A DNA stretch of 5,204 nucleotides. Source: Thiohalobacter sp. GTDB lineage: Bacteria; Pseudomonadota; Gammaproteobacteria; Thiohalobacterales; Thiohalobacteraceae. Positions 1-5,204 of the stretch are shown piece by piece. A program made the position numbers and the translations under genes. The stretch covers positions 1 through 5,204 of the forward strand of contig JALVEM010000045.1 of the NCBI GenBank assembly GCA_027030825.1. Reading direction: 5' to 3'. Under the pieces are notes generated by a model that saw nothing but the letters and a program-made list of their open reading frames with translations, did not search any database and was not told the origin of the DNA. The first letter of the stretch is position 1. Every line of letters starts with the position of its first letter.

Positions 1-1
1 G

Positions 2-34
2 GAGGTCGTTCGCGGGCGGATGCTGGAATATTAG
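2..34 (+). CDS. Possible 3' tail of an upstream gene (partial)
   Basis: The second frame is open from the window edge and ends at TAG (32-34), reading E-V-V-R-G-R-M-L-E-Y-stop. The GC-rich codons before the stop, followed directly by AT-rich regulatory sequence, are what the end of a neighbouring gene would look like. Only ten codons are visible, so neither the product nor the reality of the gene can be judged. Confidence 0.25.
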   Translation, partial: EVVRGRMLEY

Positions 35-36
35 AG

Positions 37-52
37 ACACAATATATTGTGT
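37..52. promoter_or_regulatory. NrdR box 1 (perfect palindrome)
   Basis: ACACAATATATTGTGT is a perfect 16-bp palindrome and fits the known NrdR box consensus (acaCwAtATaTwGwgt) at every position. NrdR is the zinc-finger/ATP-cone repressor that senses dATP/ATP and represses ribonucleotide reductase operons. Lying upstream of a class II reductase gene, this site is very probably its NrdR operator. It lies about 110 bp upstream of the best promoter candidate, so either a second promoter exists nearby or NrdR acts here by looping. Confidence 0.9.
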
Positions 53-67
53 ATGTCGCAAGTGCGT

Positions 68-83
68 GAACAAGCCCTTGAAA
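68..83. promoter_or_regulatory. Degenerate NrdR half-partner box
   Basis: NrdR boxes normally come in pairs about 31 bp apart. Exactly 31 bp downstream of box 1 the outer contacts recur: CAA at 71-73 and TTGA at 78-81 align with CAA at 40-42 and TTGT at 47-50. The central bases (GCCC) do not match the AT-rich core. It may be a weak second site giving cooperative binding, or chance. The exact spacing is the main support. Confidence 0.45.
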
Positions 84-86
84 ACC

Positions 87-95
87 TGTGGATAA
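87..95 (-). promoter_or_regulatory. DnaA box
   Basis: TGTGGATAA on the plus strand is TTATCCACA on the minus strand, a perfect match to the strong DnaA box. It begins 3 bp after the degenerate NrdR site. In Escherichia coli DnaA binds upstream of nrdAB and links reductase expression to replication initiation. A DnaA role here is inferred from the exact 9-bp match and the location. No second clear box is visible in the upstream region. Confidence 0.65.
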
Positions 96-163
96 GCTGT
101 TCCGATCCGGTGAAAACTCGTAACATATTGAAATACAAGAGAAAATAATTTCCCCCGTCGTGC

Positions 164-192
164 TTGACAGGTCCCGCTCCGGGGTCTAGGCT
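164..192 (+). promoter_or_regulatory. Sigma70-like promoter for the nrdJ operon
   Basis: A perfect -35 hexamer TTGACA (164-169) is followed by a 17-bp spacer and a weak -10 TAGGCT (187-192; T1, A2 and T6 conserved). An A/T-rich stretch at 121-151 lies upstream and could help recruit RNA polymerase. Transcription would start near 199, giving a leader of about 70 nt. NrdR box 2 would then lie at about +7 to +22, a good position for repression. The weak -10 would suit a controlled promoter. Confidence 0.55.
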
Positions 193-205
193 TTCGAGCG
201 GCAGG

Positions 206-221
206 ATACAAGATATTGTGG
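206..221. promoter_or_regulatory. NrdR box 2
   Basis: ATACAAGATATTGTGG agrees with the NrdR consensus at 13 of 16 positions and is identical to box 1 at 13 of 16, including both CAA/TTG arms and the ATAT core. It lies just downstream of the predicted transcription start, where bound NrdR would block promoter clearance. No partner is visible 31 bp on either side. Its centre is 169 bp from that of box 1, close to a whole number of helical turns. Confidence 0.7.
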
Positions 222-242
222 TTTCCGCATCCGTCGGGAACC
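220..242 (+). promoter_or_regulatory. Leader-RNA hairpin upstream of nrdJa
   Basis: GGTTTCCG (220-227) pairs with CGGGAACC (235-242) as an 8-bp stem with one G-U pair and a 7-nt loop. It would lie in the predicted 5' leader, between NrdR box 2 and the ribosome binding site at 261-266. There is no T-tract, so it is not an intrinsic terminator. It could affect mRNA stability or translation, or have no role. A short CCCG/CGGG stem (242-254) follows and shares one base with it. Confidence 0.35.
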
Positions 243-270
243 CCGGACCACGGGCAGCAGAGGAGGCGTA

Positions 271-3200
271 ATGAAACAGCAGGTGCACTTGCAGGCCGTG
301 ACGGAATCGTCGGTGGAGATCCCGTTCCAGGAGGCGTCGCTCGACATCTGGGACAAGAAATACCGTCTCAAGACCAAGGACGGACGCCCCGTCGACGAGG
401 ATCTGGAAGCGACCTGGAAGCGGGTCGCCCGGGCACTCGCCGAGGTGGAGGCCACCCCCGAGCTGCGCGAGCACTGGTACGAGCAGTTCCTCTGGGCGCT
501 GCGCCACGGCGCCATTCCGGCAGGGCGCATCCTTTCCAACGCGGGCGCCTGGGAGCACAAGCCGGCCACCTCCACCATCAACTGCACGGTCTCGGGCACC
601 ATCGGGGATTCGATGGACGACATCCTCCAGAAGGTCCACGAGGCCGGCCTGACGCTGAAGGCCGGCTGCGGCATCGGCTACGAGTTCTCCACGCTCCGGC
701 CCAGGGGCGCCTATGTCGCCGGCGCCGGGGCCTACACCTCCGGACCCCTGTCCTTCATGGACATCTACGACAAGATGTGCTTCACCGTCTCCTCCGCCGG
801 CGGCCGGCGCGGCGCCCAGATGGCCACCTTCGACGTCGGGCATCCGGACGTGATGGACTTCATTCGGGCCAAGCGCGAGGACGGCCGCCTGCGCCAGTTC
901 AATCTCAGCCTGCTGGTGACCAGCGAGTTCATCGAGGCGGTCAAGGCCGATGCCGAGTGGAAGCTGGCCTTTCCGGTGCGCGAGGACGAGCTGGCCACCG
1001 AGAAGCTGGACCTGAACGACCCCGATCAGGTGGTGTGGCGCGAATGGCCCACCGACGAGGGCTATATCCGCAACGAACGCGGTCAGGTGGCCTGCAAGGT
1101 CTACCGCACCATCCGCGCCCGCCGGCTGTGGGACGTCATCATGGCCTCCACCTACGACTTCGCCGAGCCGGGCTTCATCCTGATCGACAAGGTCAACGAG
1201 ATGAACAACAACTGGTGGTGCGAGAACATCCGCGCCACCAATCCCTGTGTTACAGCTGATACCCGGCTTCATACCCAGTACGGCATGGTTCGGATGGGGG
1301 ATCTGTATCTCGCCGGAAGGGCGCTCGAAGTGGCCGTTGACCGTCGTGCCCTGGGGCAGGATCGCCAGGGCGTGGAGTCGCGTCCTGCGTGCCCTGTTTT
1401 CATGACGGCACGCGAGGCGGATGTCTACCGGGTGGTCACCGAGGACGGTTACGAAATCAAGGCGACTGAATGGCATGACTTCTATACCGATCGCGGCAAG
1501 ATCAAGCTGAGAGATTTGCGTGTCGGTGACAAGCTGATGATCCAGTCAGGGGAAGGACTGTTTGGTCAGGAAGGCTCCGAACAGCTCGGCATCCTGCTGG
1601 GTCTGGTGACCGGGGATGGGCATTTCACGAATCGTGGAAAAGGGAAAGAAGCGGTTGTCGTCAATTTCTGGGGCAAGGACCGTGCACTCGCGCCCATGAT
1701 CGTGGCTTATGTAAACAGCTTGATATCGGGTTGTGCGCGTACCGTTCGCGATTACAAGGTTTCTCCAGTCGAAGTTCCCGATCGCGATCATGTGTTCGTC
1801 CGCTCGGTCATTCTTGCCAGAGTGCTCGCGCATTATGGTTTTACGCGTGAAACCAAGTTGAAGGTACCGGAAGTAATCTGGCGAGGCACCAAAGAGTGTG
1901 TAAGGGGGTATCTACAGGCTCTTTTCCAGGCGGATGGCACGGTGAACATTTCCGGCAAGAGCCAGAGCTGTTCGATCAGGCTGGCTTCCAGCTATCCCAG
2001 CCTTCTCAAGGATGTGCAGGTCCTGCTGGGTAATTTCGGTGTCTTTTCTCGTATCCGCAAGCGACGTGACGCGGGCAAGCGCTATTTGCCGGATGGCAAA
2101 GGGGGGAGCAGGCAATACGAATGCGCGGCAGATTATGAATTGATCATCGATGGTGAATCCCGTGACCGCTTCATGGAGCGGATCGGATTTCTGCTCGATT
2201 ACAAGAATGCGAGATATCGTCGTTGGGTACAGGGACGTCCGTTGCGTAAAACCCAGTCGTTTATGAGCAAGGTTGCCGAAATAGCCTACGTGGGTAAAGA
2301 GGCCGTGTTTGATACCACGCAGGATGATCACAATACAGTGATCTTCAACGGTATCGTGACGGGGCAATGTGGCGAACAGCCATTGCCGCCCTACGGTTCC
2401 TGCCTGCTGGGTTCGGTCAATCTCACTCGTTTCGTGCGCGATCCCTTCACCGACCGGGCACGCTTCGACTGGGACACCTTCCGCCGCGTGGTGCGCATCT
2501 TCACGCGCATGCTCGACAACGTGGTCGAGATCAACGGCCTGCCGCTGCCCGGCCAGCGCAACGAGATCCTGCGCAAGCGCCGTCACGGCATGGGCTTCCT
2601 GGGACTGGGTTCCACGGTGACCATGCTGCGCATGCGCTACGGCGCACCGGATTCGGTGGCCTTCACCGGCCAGGTGGCGAAGGAGCTGGCGCTCGAGGGC
2701 TGGCGCGCGGCGCTGGAGCTGGCCCGCGAGAAGGGGCCGGCCCCCATCATGGAAGAGGAGTTCGAGGTCACGGAGGCCATGCTCTCGATGCGGCCCGAGA
2801 TGCGGCGCGACGGCTGGAAGGTTGGCGACCGTATTCCGGGCAAGGTGCTGCATGCGCGCTACAGCCGTTACATGCAGCGTATCGCGGAAGAGGAGCCGGA
2901 ACTGGTGGCCGAGCTGGCGGAGGTCGGCGCCCGCTTCACCCATCACAGCTCGATCGCGCCCACCGGCACCATCTCGCTGTCGCTGGCCAACAACGCCAGC
3001 AACGGCATCGAACCTTCCTTCGCCCATCACTATTTCCGCAACGTGATCCGCGAGGGGCGCAAGACCAAGGAGAAGATCGACGTCTACTCCTTCGAGCTCC
3101 TGGCCTACCGGCATCTGGTCAATCCGAACGCCATGCCGCATGCCGAGAAGGCGGAGGAACGCCTGCCGGACTACTTCATCACGGCAGACGACATCACGCC

Positions 3201-3549
3201 GAAGGAGCACGTCGACATCCAGGCCGCCGCACAGCAGTGGATCGATTCCTCGATCTCCAAGACGGCCAACGTGCCCACGGACTATCCCTACGAGGACTTC
3301 AAGGACATCTATCTCTACGCCTACGAGAAGGGACTCAAGGGCTGCACCACCTTCCGCTTCAACCCGGAGGCCTTCCAGGGCGTGCTGGTCAAGGAGAAGG
3401 ACCTCGAGAACACCACCTATGTATTCGAGCTGGAGGACGGCAGCCGGCTCGAGGTGAAGGGCAACGAGGAGATCGAGTACGACGGCGAGGTGCACACGGC
3501 GGCCAACCTCTACGATGCCCTCAAGGAAGGCTATTACGGCAAGTTCTGA
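271..3549 (+). CDS. nrdJ: Class II ribonucleotide reductase catalytic subunit NrdJa, intein-containing precursor
   Basis: This is a vitamin B12-dependent reductase that makes deoxyribonucleotides with or without oxygen. The precursor has 1092 residues; removing the intein (326-699) leaves 718. Visible hallmarks are PAGRILSNAG, STINC with Cys105 (first half of the redox pair), the split N324-P / C700-G-E702-Q motif (thiyl-radical Cys, with partner Asn and Glu), Cys711 eleven residues on (second half of the redox pair), APTGTIS at 896-902 and DSSISKTANVP. The Cys spacing matches the single-chain NrdJ of Thermotoga. No ATP-cone is seen at the N-terminus. The C-terminus stops at G-K-F with neither a TSCPD domain nor a Cys arm; both are in the next gene, as in Pseudomonas nrdJa/nrdJb. 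The start is fixed by AGGAGG at 261-266, 4 nt before ATG. Regulation is probably by NrdR and perhaps DnaA. Confidence 0.97.
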   Translation: MKQQVHLQAVTESSVEIPFQEASLDIWDKKYRLKTKDGRPVDEDLEATWKRVARALAEVEATPELREHWYEQFLWALRHGAIPAGRILSNAGAWEHKPATSTINCTVSGTIGDSMDDILQKVHEAGLTLKAGCGIGYEFSTLRPRGAYVAGAGAYTSGPLSFMDIYDKMCFTVSSAGGRRGAQMATFDVGHPDVMDFIRAKREDGRLRQFNLSLLVTSEFIEAVKADAEWKLAFPVREDELATEKLDLNDPDQVVWREWPTDEGYIRNERGQVACKVYRTIRARRLWDVIMASTYDFAEPGFILIDKVNEMNNNWWCENIRATNPCVTADTRLHTQYGMVRMGDLYLAGRALEVAVDRRALGQDRQGVESRPACPVFMTAREADVYRVVTEDGYEIKATEWHDFYTDRGKIKLRDLRVGDKLMIQSGEGLFGQEGSEQLGILLGLVTGDGHFTNRGKGKEAVVVNFWGKDRALAPMIVAYVNSLISGCARTVRDYKVSPVEVPDRDHVFVRSVILARVLAHYGFTRETKLKVPEVIWRGTKECVRGYLQALFQADGTVNISGKSQSCSIRLASSYPSLLKDVQVLLGNFGVFSRIRKRRDAGKRYLPDGKGGSRQYECAADYELIIDGESRDRFMERIGFLLDYKNARYRRWVQGRPLRKTQSFMSKVAEIAYVGKEAVFDTTQDDHNTVIFNGIVTGQCGEQPLPPYGSCLLGSVNLTRFVRDPFTDRARFDWDTFRRVVRIFTRMLDNVVEINGLPLPGQRNEILRKRRHGMGFLGLGSTVTMLRMRYGAPDSVAFTGQVAKELALEGWRAALELAREKGPAPIMEEEFEVTEAMLSMRPEMRRDGWKVGDRIPGKVLHARYSRYMQRIAEEEPELVAELAEVGARFTHHSSIAPTGTISLSLANNASNGIEPSFAHHYFRNVIREGRKTKEKIDVYSFELLAYRHLVNPNAMPHAEKAEERLPDYFITADDITPKEHVDIQAAAQQWIDSSISKTANVPTDYPYEDFKDIYLYAYEKGLKGCTTFRFNPEAFQGVLVKEKDLENTTYVFELEDGSRLEVKGNEEIEYDGEVHTAANLYDALKEGYYGKF
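1246..2367 (+). mobile_element. In-frame intein with LAGLIDADG homing endonuclease in NrdJa
   Basis: The 374-residue insert (precursor residues 326-699) interrupts the conserved NPCGEQ motif between Pro and Cys. It starts with Cys326 in block A (CVTADTRL). Block B has the T-x-x-H signature (Thr399, His402). Block F includes VFD (Asp681) and the end is NGIVTGQ, followed by +1 Cys700. Boundaries are set by the host motif and by Cys at both junctions. The last two residues are Gly698-Gln699, not the usual His-Asn; C-terminal Gln is a known rare variant that can still splice. The insert is poorer in GC than its host: a sample line (1621-1680) has 29/60 G+C against 39/60 at 2461-2520. The frame is intact throughout, consistent with an active protein-splicing element. 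Confidence 0.96.
1573..2256 (+). other. LAGLIDADG (DOD) homing endonuclease domain of the intein
   Basis: Two dodecapeptide motifs are present: LGILLGLVTGDG (439-450, Asp449) and GYLQALFQADG (546-556, Asp555). They lie about 106 residues apart, as in single-chain LAGLIDADG enzymes. Both catalytic Asp are kept. A block D-like KLKVP (529-533) precedes the second motif and a block H-like LLKDVQVLLGNFG (578-590) follows it. The enzyme would cut intein-free nrdJ alleles at the Pro-Cys junction and spread the intein by repair. No stop or frameshift is seen, so it may be active. The domain edges are approximate. Confidence 0.9.
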
Positions 3550-3564
3550 ATCCGGAGGACAGCG

Positions 3565-4266
3565 ATGACCATTCGCATCGACAAGAAGATCGTCGGCTAC
3601 AGCGTGCGCACGGCCGAGGACGAGGCCGGTGACCGGGAGGCCGAAGCCCAGGCGCGCGAGGAAGACAAGGTCGTCCAGCTGCACGAGAAGCTGGAGCGGC
3701 CCGAAATGCTGCTCGGCTCGACCTACAAGATCAAGACGCCCCTGTCCGAGCACGCCCTCTACGTGACCATCAACGACATCGTGCTCAATCCCGGCACCGA
3801 GCACGAGGTGCGGCGGCCGTTCGAGATCTTCATCAACTCGAAGAACATGGACCACTTCCAGTGGATCGTGGCGCTCACCCGCATCATCTCGGCCGTGTTC
3901 CGCAAGGGCGGGGACGTCACCTTCCTGGTCGAGGAGCTGCGTTCCGTATTCGATCCACGCGGCGGCTACTTCAAGAAGGGCGGCCGCTACATGCCCTCGC
4001 TGGTGGCGGAGATCGGGGACGCCATCGAGTGCCATCTGCGCATGATCGGCATGCTCAAGGACGAGGGGCTCGACGAGCACCAGCGCCGGCTGGTCGAGGA
4101 AAAGCGCGCCCAGTACGAGGCCTCGCTGGCCAGGGCCTCCGACAACGCGGACCCGGACGCCTTCCCGGAAGGGGCGCAGTTGTGCGGCAAGTGCCAGACC
4201 CGGGCCGTGGTGCAGATGGATGGCTGCATGACCTGCCTCAATTGCGGCGATTCCAAGTGCGGGTGA
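3565..4266 (+). CDS. nrdJb: Class II ribonucleotide reductase small subunit NrdJb (TSCPD domain, Cys-rich C-terminus)
   Basis: This 233-residue protein matches the part missing from NrdJa. A charged N-terminal stretch (about 15-45) leads into a TSCPD-type domain (about 50-165), with RRPFEIFINSKN and ALTRIISAVFRKGG resembling that family. The tail holds six Cys: C207-x2-C210, C221-x2-C224, then C227-x4-C232 two residues before the end. By family knowledge, Cys-x4-Cys at the extreme C-terminus is the swinging arm that reduces the active-site disulfide (compare Cys754/Cys759 of E. coli NrdA). The first four Cys probably bind zinc. In Pseudomonas aeruginosa both NrdJa and NrdJb are needed for class II activity. 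The start has GGAGG (3554-3558) 6 nt upstream and lies 15 bp after nrdJa, so the two are co-transcribed. Confidence 0.9.
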   Translation: MTIRIDKKIVGYSVRTAEDEAGDREAEAQAREEDKVVQLHEKLERPEMLLGSTYKIKTPLSEHALYVTINDIVLNPGTEHEVRRPFEIFINSKNMDHFQWIVALTRIISAVFRKGGDVTFLVEELRSVFDPRGGYFKKGGRYMPSLVAEIGDAIECHLRMIGMLKDEGLDEHQRRLVEEKRAQYEASLARASDNADPDAFPEGAQLCGKCQTRAVVQMDGCMTCLNCGDSKCG

Positions 4267-4301
4267 GGGCGCTCGAGAGGACGAAAGGGGAGAGACCGTT
4301 C

Positions 4302-4526
4302 ATGTATCTTCAGCACAAGCCCATTCCGGGCTACTGGTACACGAACATCGTGGGGCAGCTCGTGCAGGTCCGGCTCCTGCTGCATGCCCGGGGACGGGTA
4401 CAGCGAGTCCTGATCGAGTACGCCAACGGCCGGCGCGAGATCCTGGATTTGCCCGGCTGGTACGGGCTCGATCTCGCTCTCCATTCGCCGCGACGGGAGC
4501 GGCGCGAGCTCATCCGGGATCTCTGA
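4302..4526 (+). CDS. Small protein of unknown function, 74 residues
   Basis: I do not recognise this family. The 74-residue protein is basic and rich in Arg, with alternating hydrophobic and polar residues (LVQVRLLLHARG, VQRVLIEYANGRREILDL), suggesting a small beta-barrel or SH3-like fold. It has no Cys, no signal peptide and no membrane segment. The ATG at 4302 is preceded by a purine-rich AAAGGGGAGAG (4284-4294), a fair ribosome binding site 7 nt away. The frame is open upstream into nrdJb, but that part is a shadow of nrdJb, so the ATG at 4302 is preferred. The gene lies 35 bp after nrdJb and 20 bp before the hydrolase, so it is probably in the nrdJ operon. The basic character would allow nucleic-acid binding, but that is speculation. 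Confidence 0.75.
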   Translation: MYLQHKPIPGYWYTNIVGQLVQVRLLLHARGRVQRVLIEYANGRREILDLPGWYGLDLALHSPRRERRELIRDL

Positions 4527-4542
4527 GGGCACGGAAGCCCTC
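4525..4542 (+). promoter_or_regulatory. Hairpin spanning the stop codon and intergenic gap
   Basis: GAGGGC (4525-4530) pairs perfectly with GCCCTC (4537-4542) around the loop ACGGAA. The stem includes the last two bases of the upstream stop codon, and the loop carries GGAA, the only plausible ribosome binding site for the hydrolase ATG at 4547. No T-tract follows, so it is not an intrinsic terminator. Ribosomes finishing the 74-residue gene would open it, which suggests translational coupling. This is inference from the sequence. Confidence 0.4.
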
Positions 4543-4546
4543 GACC

Positions 4547-5179
4547 ATGGCCGAATCAGTGTTCATTCCCGGCCCGGCCGGGCGCCTGGAGGCGCTGGCC
4601 GAGGTGGAGTCCGAGCCTCCGTGTGCGGTGGCCGTGGTCTGTCATCCCCACCCTCTCTATGGGGGAAGCTACCGCAACAAGGTGGTGCACATGCTGGCGG
4701 CGGCCTTTCGCGAAGCGGATGCCGCCACCGTGCGTTTCAATTTCCGTGGCGTGGGACTGAGCGCGGGCGAGTACGACGAGGGGCAAGGTGAACTCGAGGA
4801 TGCGCGCGCCGTGCTCGACTGGGCGCGCGCCTGGCAGCCGGAGGCCAGGGAGGTCTGGCTGGCGGGATTTTCCTTCGGCGCCTGGGTGGCCTGGCGCCTT
4901 GCCTGCGAGGTTTCGGTCGACCGGCTGGTGACGGTGGCGCCGGCCGTCACCCTCTTTGCCGATCGTGGCGGCGTGACCCGGTGCCGGATCGATGCCGACT
5001 GGTTGCTGGTGATCGGCGAGAAGGACGAGATCGTCTCACCGGACGCGGTGCTGGACTGGGCCCGCGCCCAGCCTGCCTCGCCCGCGATCGAAACCGTCCC
5101 GGAGGCCGGCCATTTCTTCCATGGCCGGCTCAACCTGTTGCGCGAGGCGGTGCTGCGCCACGCGCATTGCGGTCACTGA
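4547..5179 (+). CDS. Alpha/beta-hydrolase superfamily protein (COG2945-like)
   Basis: This 210-residue protein has a complete Ser-Asp-His triad layout: nucleophile elbow GFSFG with Ser109, Asp160 in GEKDE and His189 in AGHFF. An early CHPHPLYGGS (32-41) and RFNFRGVGLSAG (63-74) are typical of the small COG2945 group of predicted hydrolases, whose substrates are largely unknown. The length suits a lidless core fold. No signal peptide or membrane segment is visible, so it is probably cytoplasmic. It starts 20 bp after the 74-residue gene with only a weak ribosome binding site (GGAA at 4533-4536), inside the hairpin at 4525-4542, so translation may be coupled. It need not act in nucleotide metabolism. 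An esterase, thioesterase or dienelactone-hydrolase-like activity is possible. Confidence 0.88.
   Translation: MAESVFIPGPAGRLEALAEVESEPPCAVAVVCHPHPLYGGSYRNKVVHMLAAAFREADAATVRFNFRGVGLSAGEYDEGQGELEDARAVLDWARAWQPEAREVWLAGFSFGAWVAWRLACEVSVDRLVTVAPAVTLFADRGGVTRCRIDADWLLVIGEKDEIVSPDAVLDWARAQPASPAIETVPEAGHFFHGRLNLLREAVLRHAHCGH
5105..5129. repeat. Perfect 9-bp inverted repeat inside the hydrolase gene
   Basis: GCCGGCCAT (5105-5113) and ATGGCCGGC (5121-5129) are exact reverse complements around the 7-base loop TTCTTCC. The repeat covers the codon of the catalytic His189 (5111-5113). It is GC-rich and lacks a following T-run. It may be a chance effect of coding AGHFFHGRL with GC-rich codons, or an mRNA structure near the operon end. 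Confidence 0.5.
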
Positions 5180-5204
5180 CGGGACGCCTCCTGGAGTGCG
5201 CGTT

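Noticed and set aside
118..133. A further NrdR-like site with core ATATTG
   Set aside because: It matches the consensus at only about 10 of 16 positions, lacks the left-arm C and is not spaced like a partner of the better boxes.
193..270. Cobalamin riboswitch in the nrdJa leader
   Set aside because: The enzyme needs B12, but the predicted leader is only about 70 nt, lacks a recognisable B12 box and has only small hairpins.
31..1476. 481-codon open frame on the minus strand covering the promoter and early nrdJa
   Set aside because: It is a shadow of nrdJa and would run through the NrdR, DnaA and promoter sites. No family resemblance is seen.
1246..2367. Insertion as a group I/II intron or insertion sequence
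   Set aside because: The insert is in frame with no stop, carries intein blocks A, B, F and G, and has Cys at both junctions. No terminal inverted repeats, target duplication or reverse transcriptase are present.
1912..4080. 722-codon open frame on the minus strand opposite the intein end, nrdJa and nrdJb
   Set aside because: Its sequence is low-complexity and rich in Leu, His, Val and Asp, as expected from the complement of GC-rich codons. It covers well-supported genes and has no recognisable domain.
5180..5204. Terminator or start of another gene after the hydrolase
   Set aside because: Only 25 bases remain. Short self-complementary pieces (ACGCCTC and GAG...GCGT) hint at a bulged hairpin, but the window ends before any T-tract could be seen, and no start codon with suitable spacing is visible.

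Overview
The window is a compact GC-rich bacterial locus with four same-strand genes built around an adenosylcobalamin-dependent (class II) ribonucleotide reductase. Codon use, and a reductase split into a catalytic subunit (NrdJa) and a small TSCPD subunit (NrdJb) as in Pseudomonas, suggest a GC-rich proteobacterium, probably a gammaproteobacterium. The genus cannot be fixed from the sequence alone.

Layout: positions 1-270 are a regulatory region. It holds a perfect 16-bp NrdR box (37-52), a degenerate second box at exactly 31 bp centre spacing (68-83), a perfect DnaA box (87-95, minus strand), a sigma70-like promoter (164-192), another good NrdR box just past the predicted start site (206-221) and a leader hairpin. 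Next come nrdJa (271-3549), nrdJb (3565-4266), a 74-residue unknown protein (4302-4526) and an alpha/beta hydrolase (4547-5179). The gaps of 15, 35 and 20 bp suggest one operon.

The standout feature is a 374-residue intein with a two-motif LAGLIDADG homing endonuclease (1246-2367). It sits inside NrdJa immediately before the active-site cysteine of the N-P-C-G-E-Q motif. Splicing must be exact to rebuild the radical centre, giving a 718-residue mature subunit. The intein ends in Gly-Gln instead of the usual His-Asn. Its base composition is visibly lower in GC than its host gene, and the host codons just downstream look foreign too, as expected from homing with co-conversion.

How the genes work together (inference from family knowledge): NrdJa carries the active site and the Cys pair that reduces the ribonucleotide. 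NrdJb supplies the TSCPD domain and the C-terminal Cys-x4-Cys arm that re-reduces NrdJa. NrdR (dNTP-sensing repressor) and DnaA (replication initiator) appear to control the operon. The roles of the 74-residue protein and the hydrolase in dNTP synthesis, if any, are unknown.
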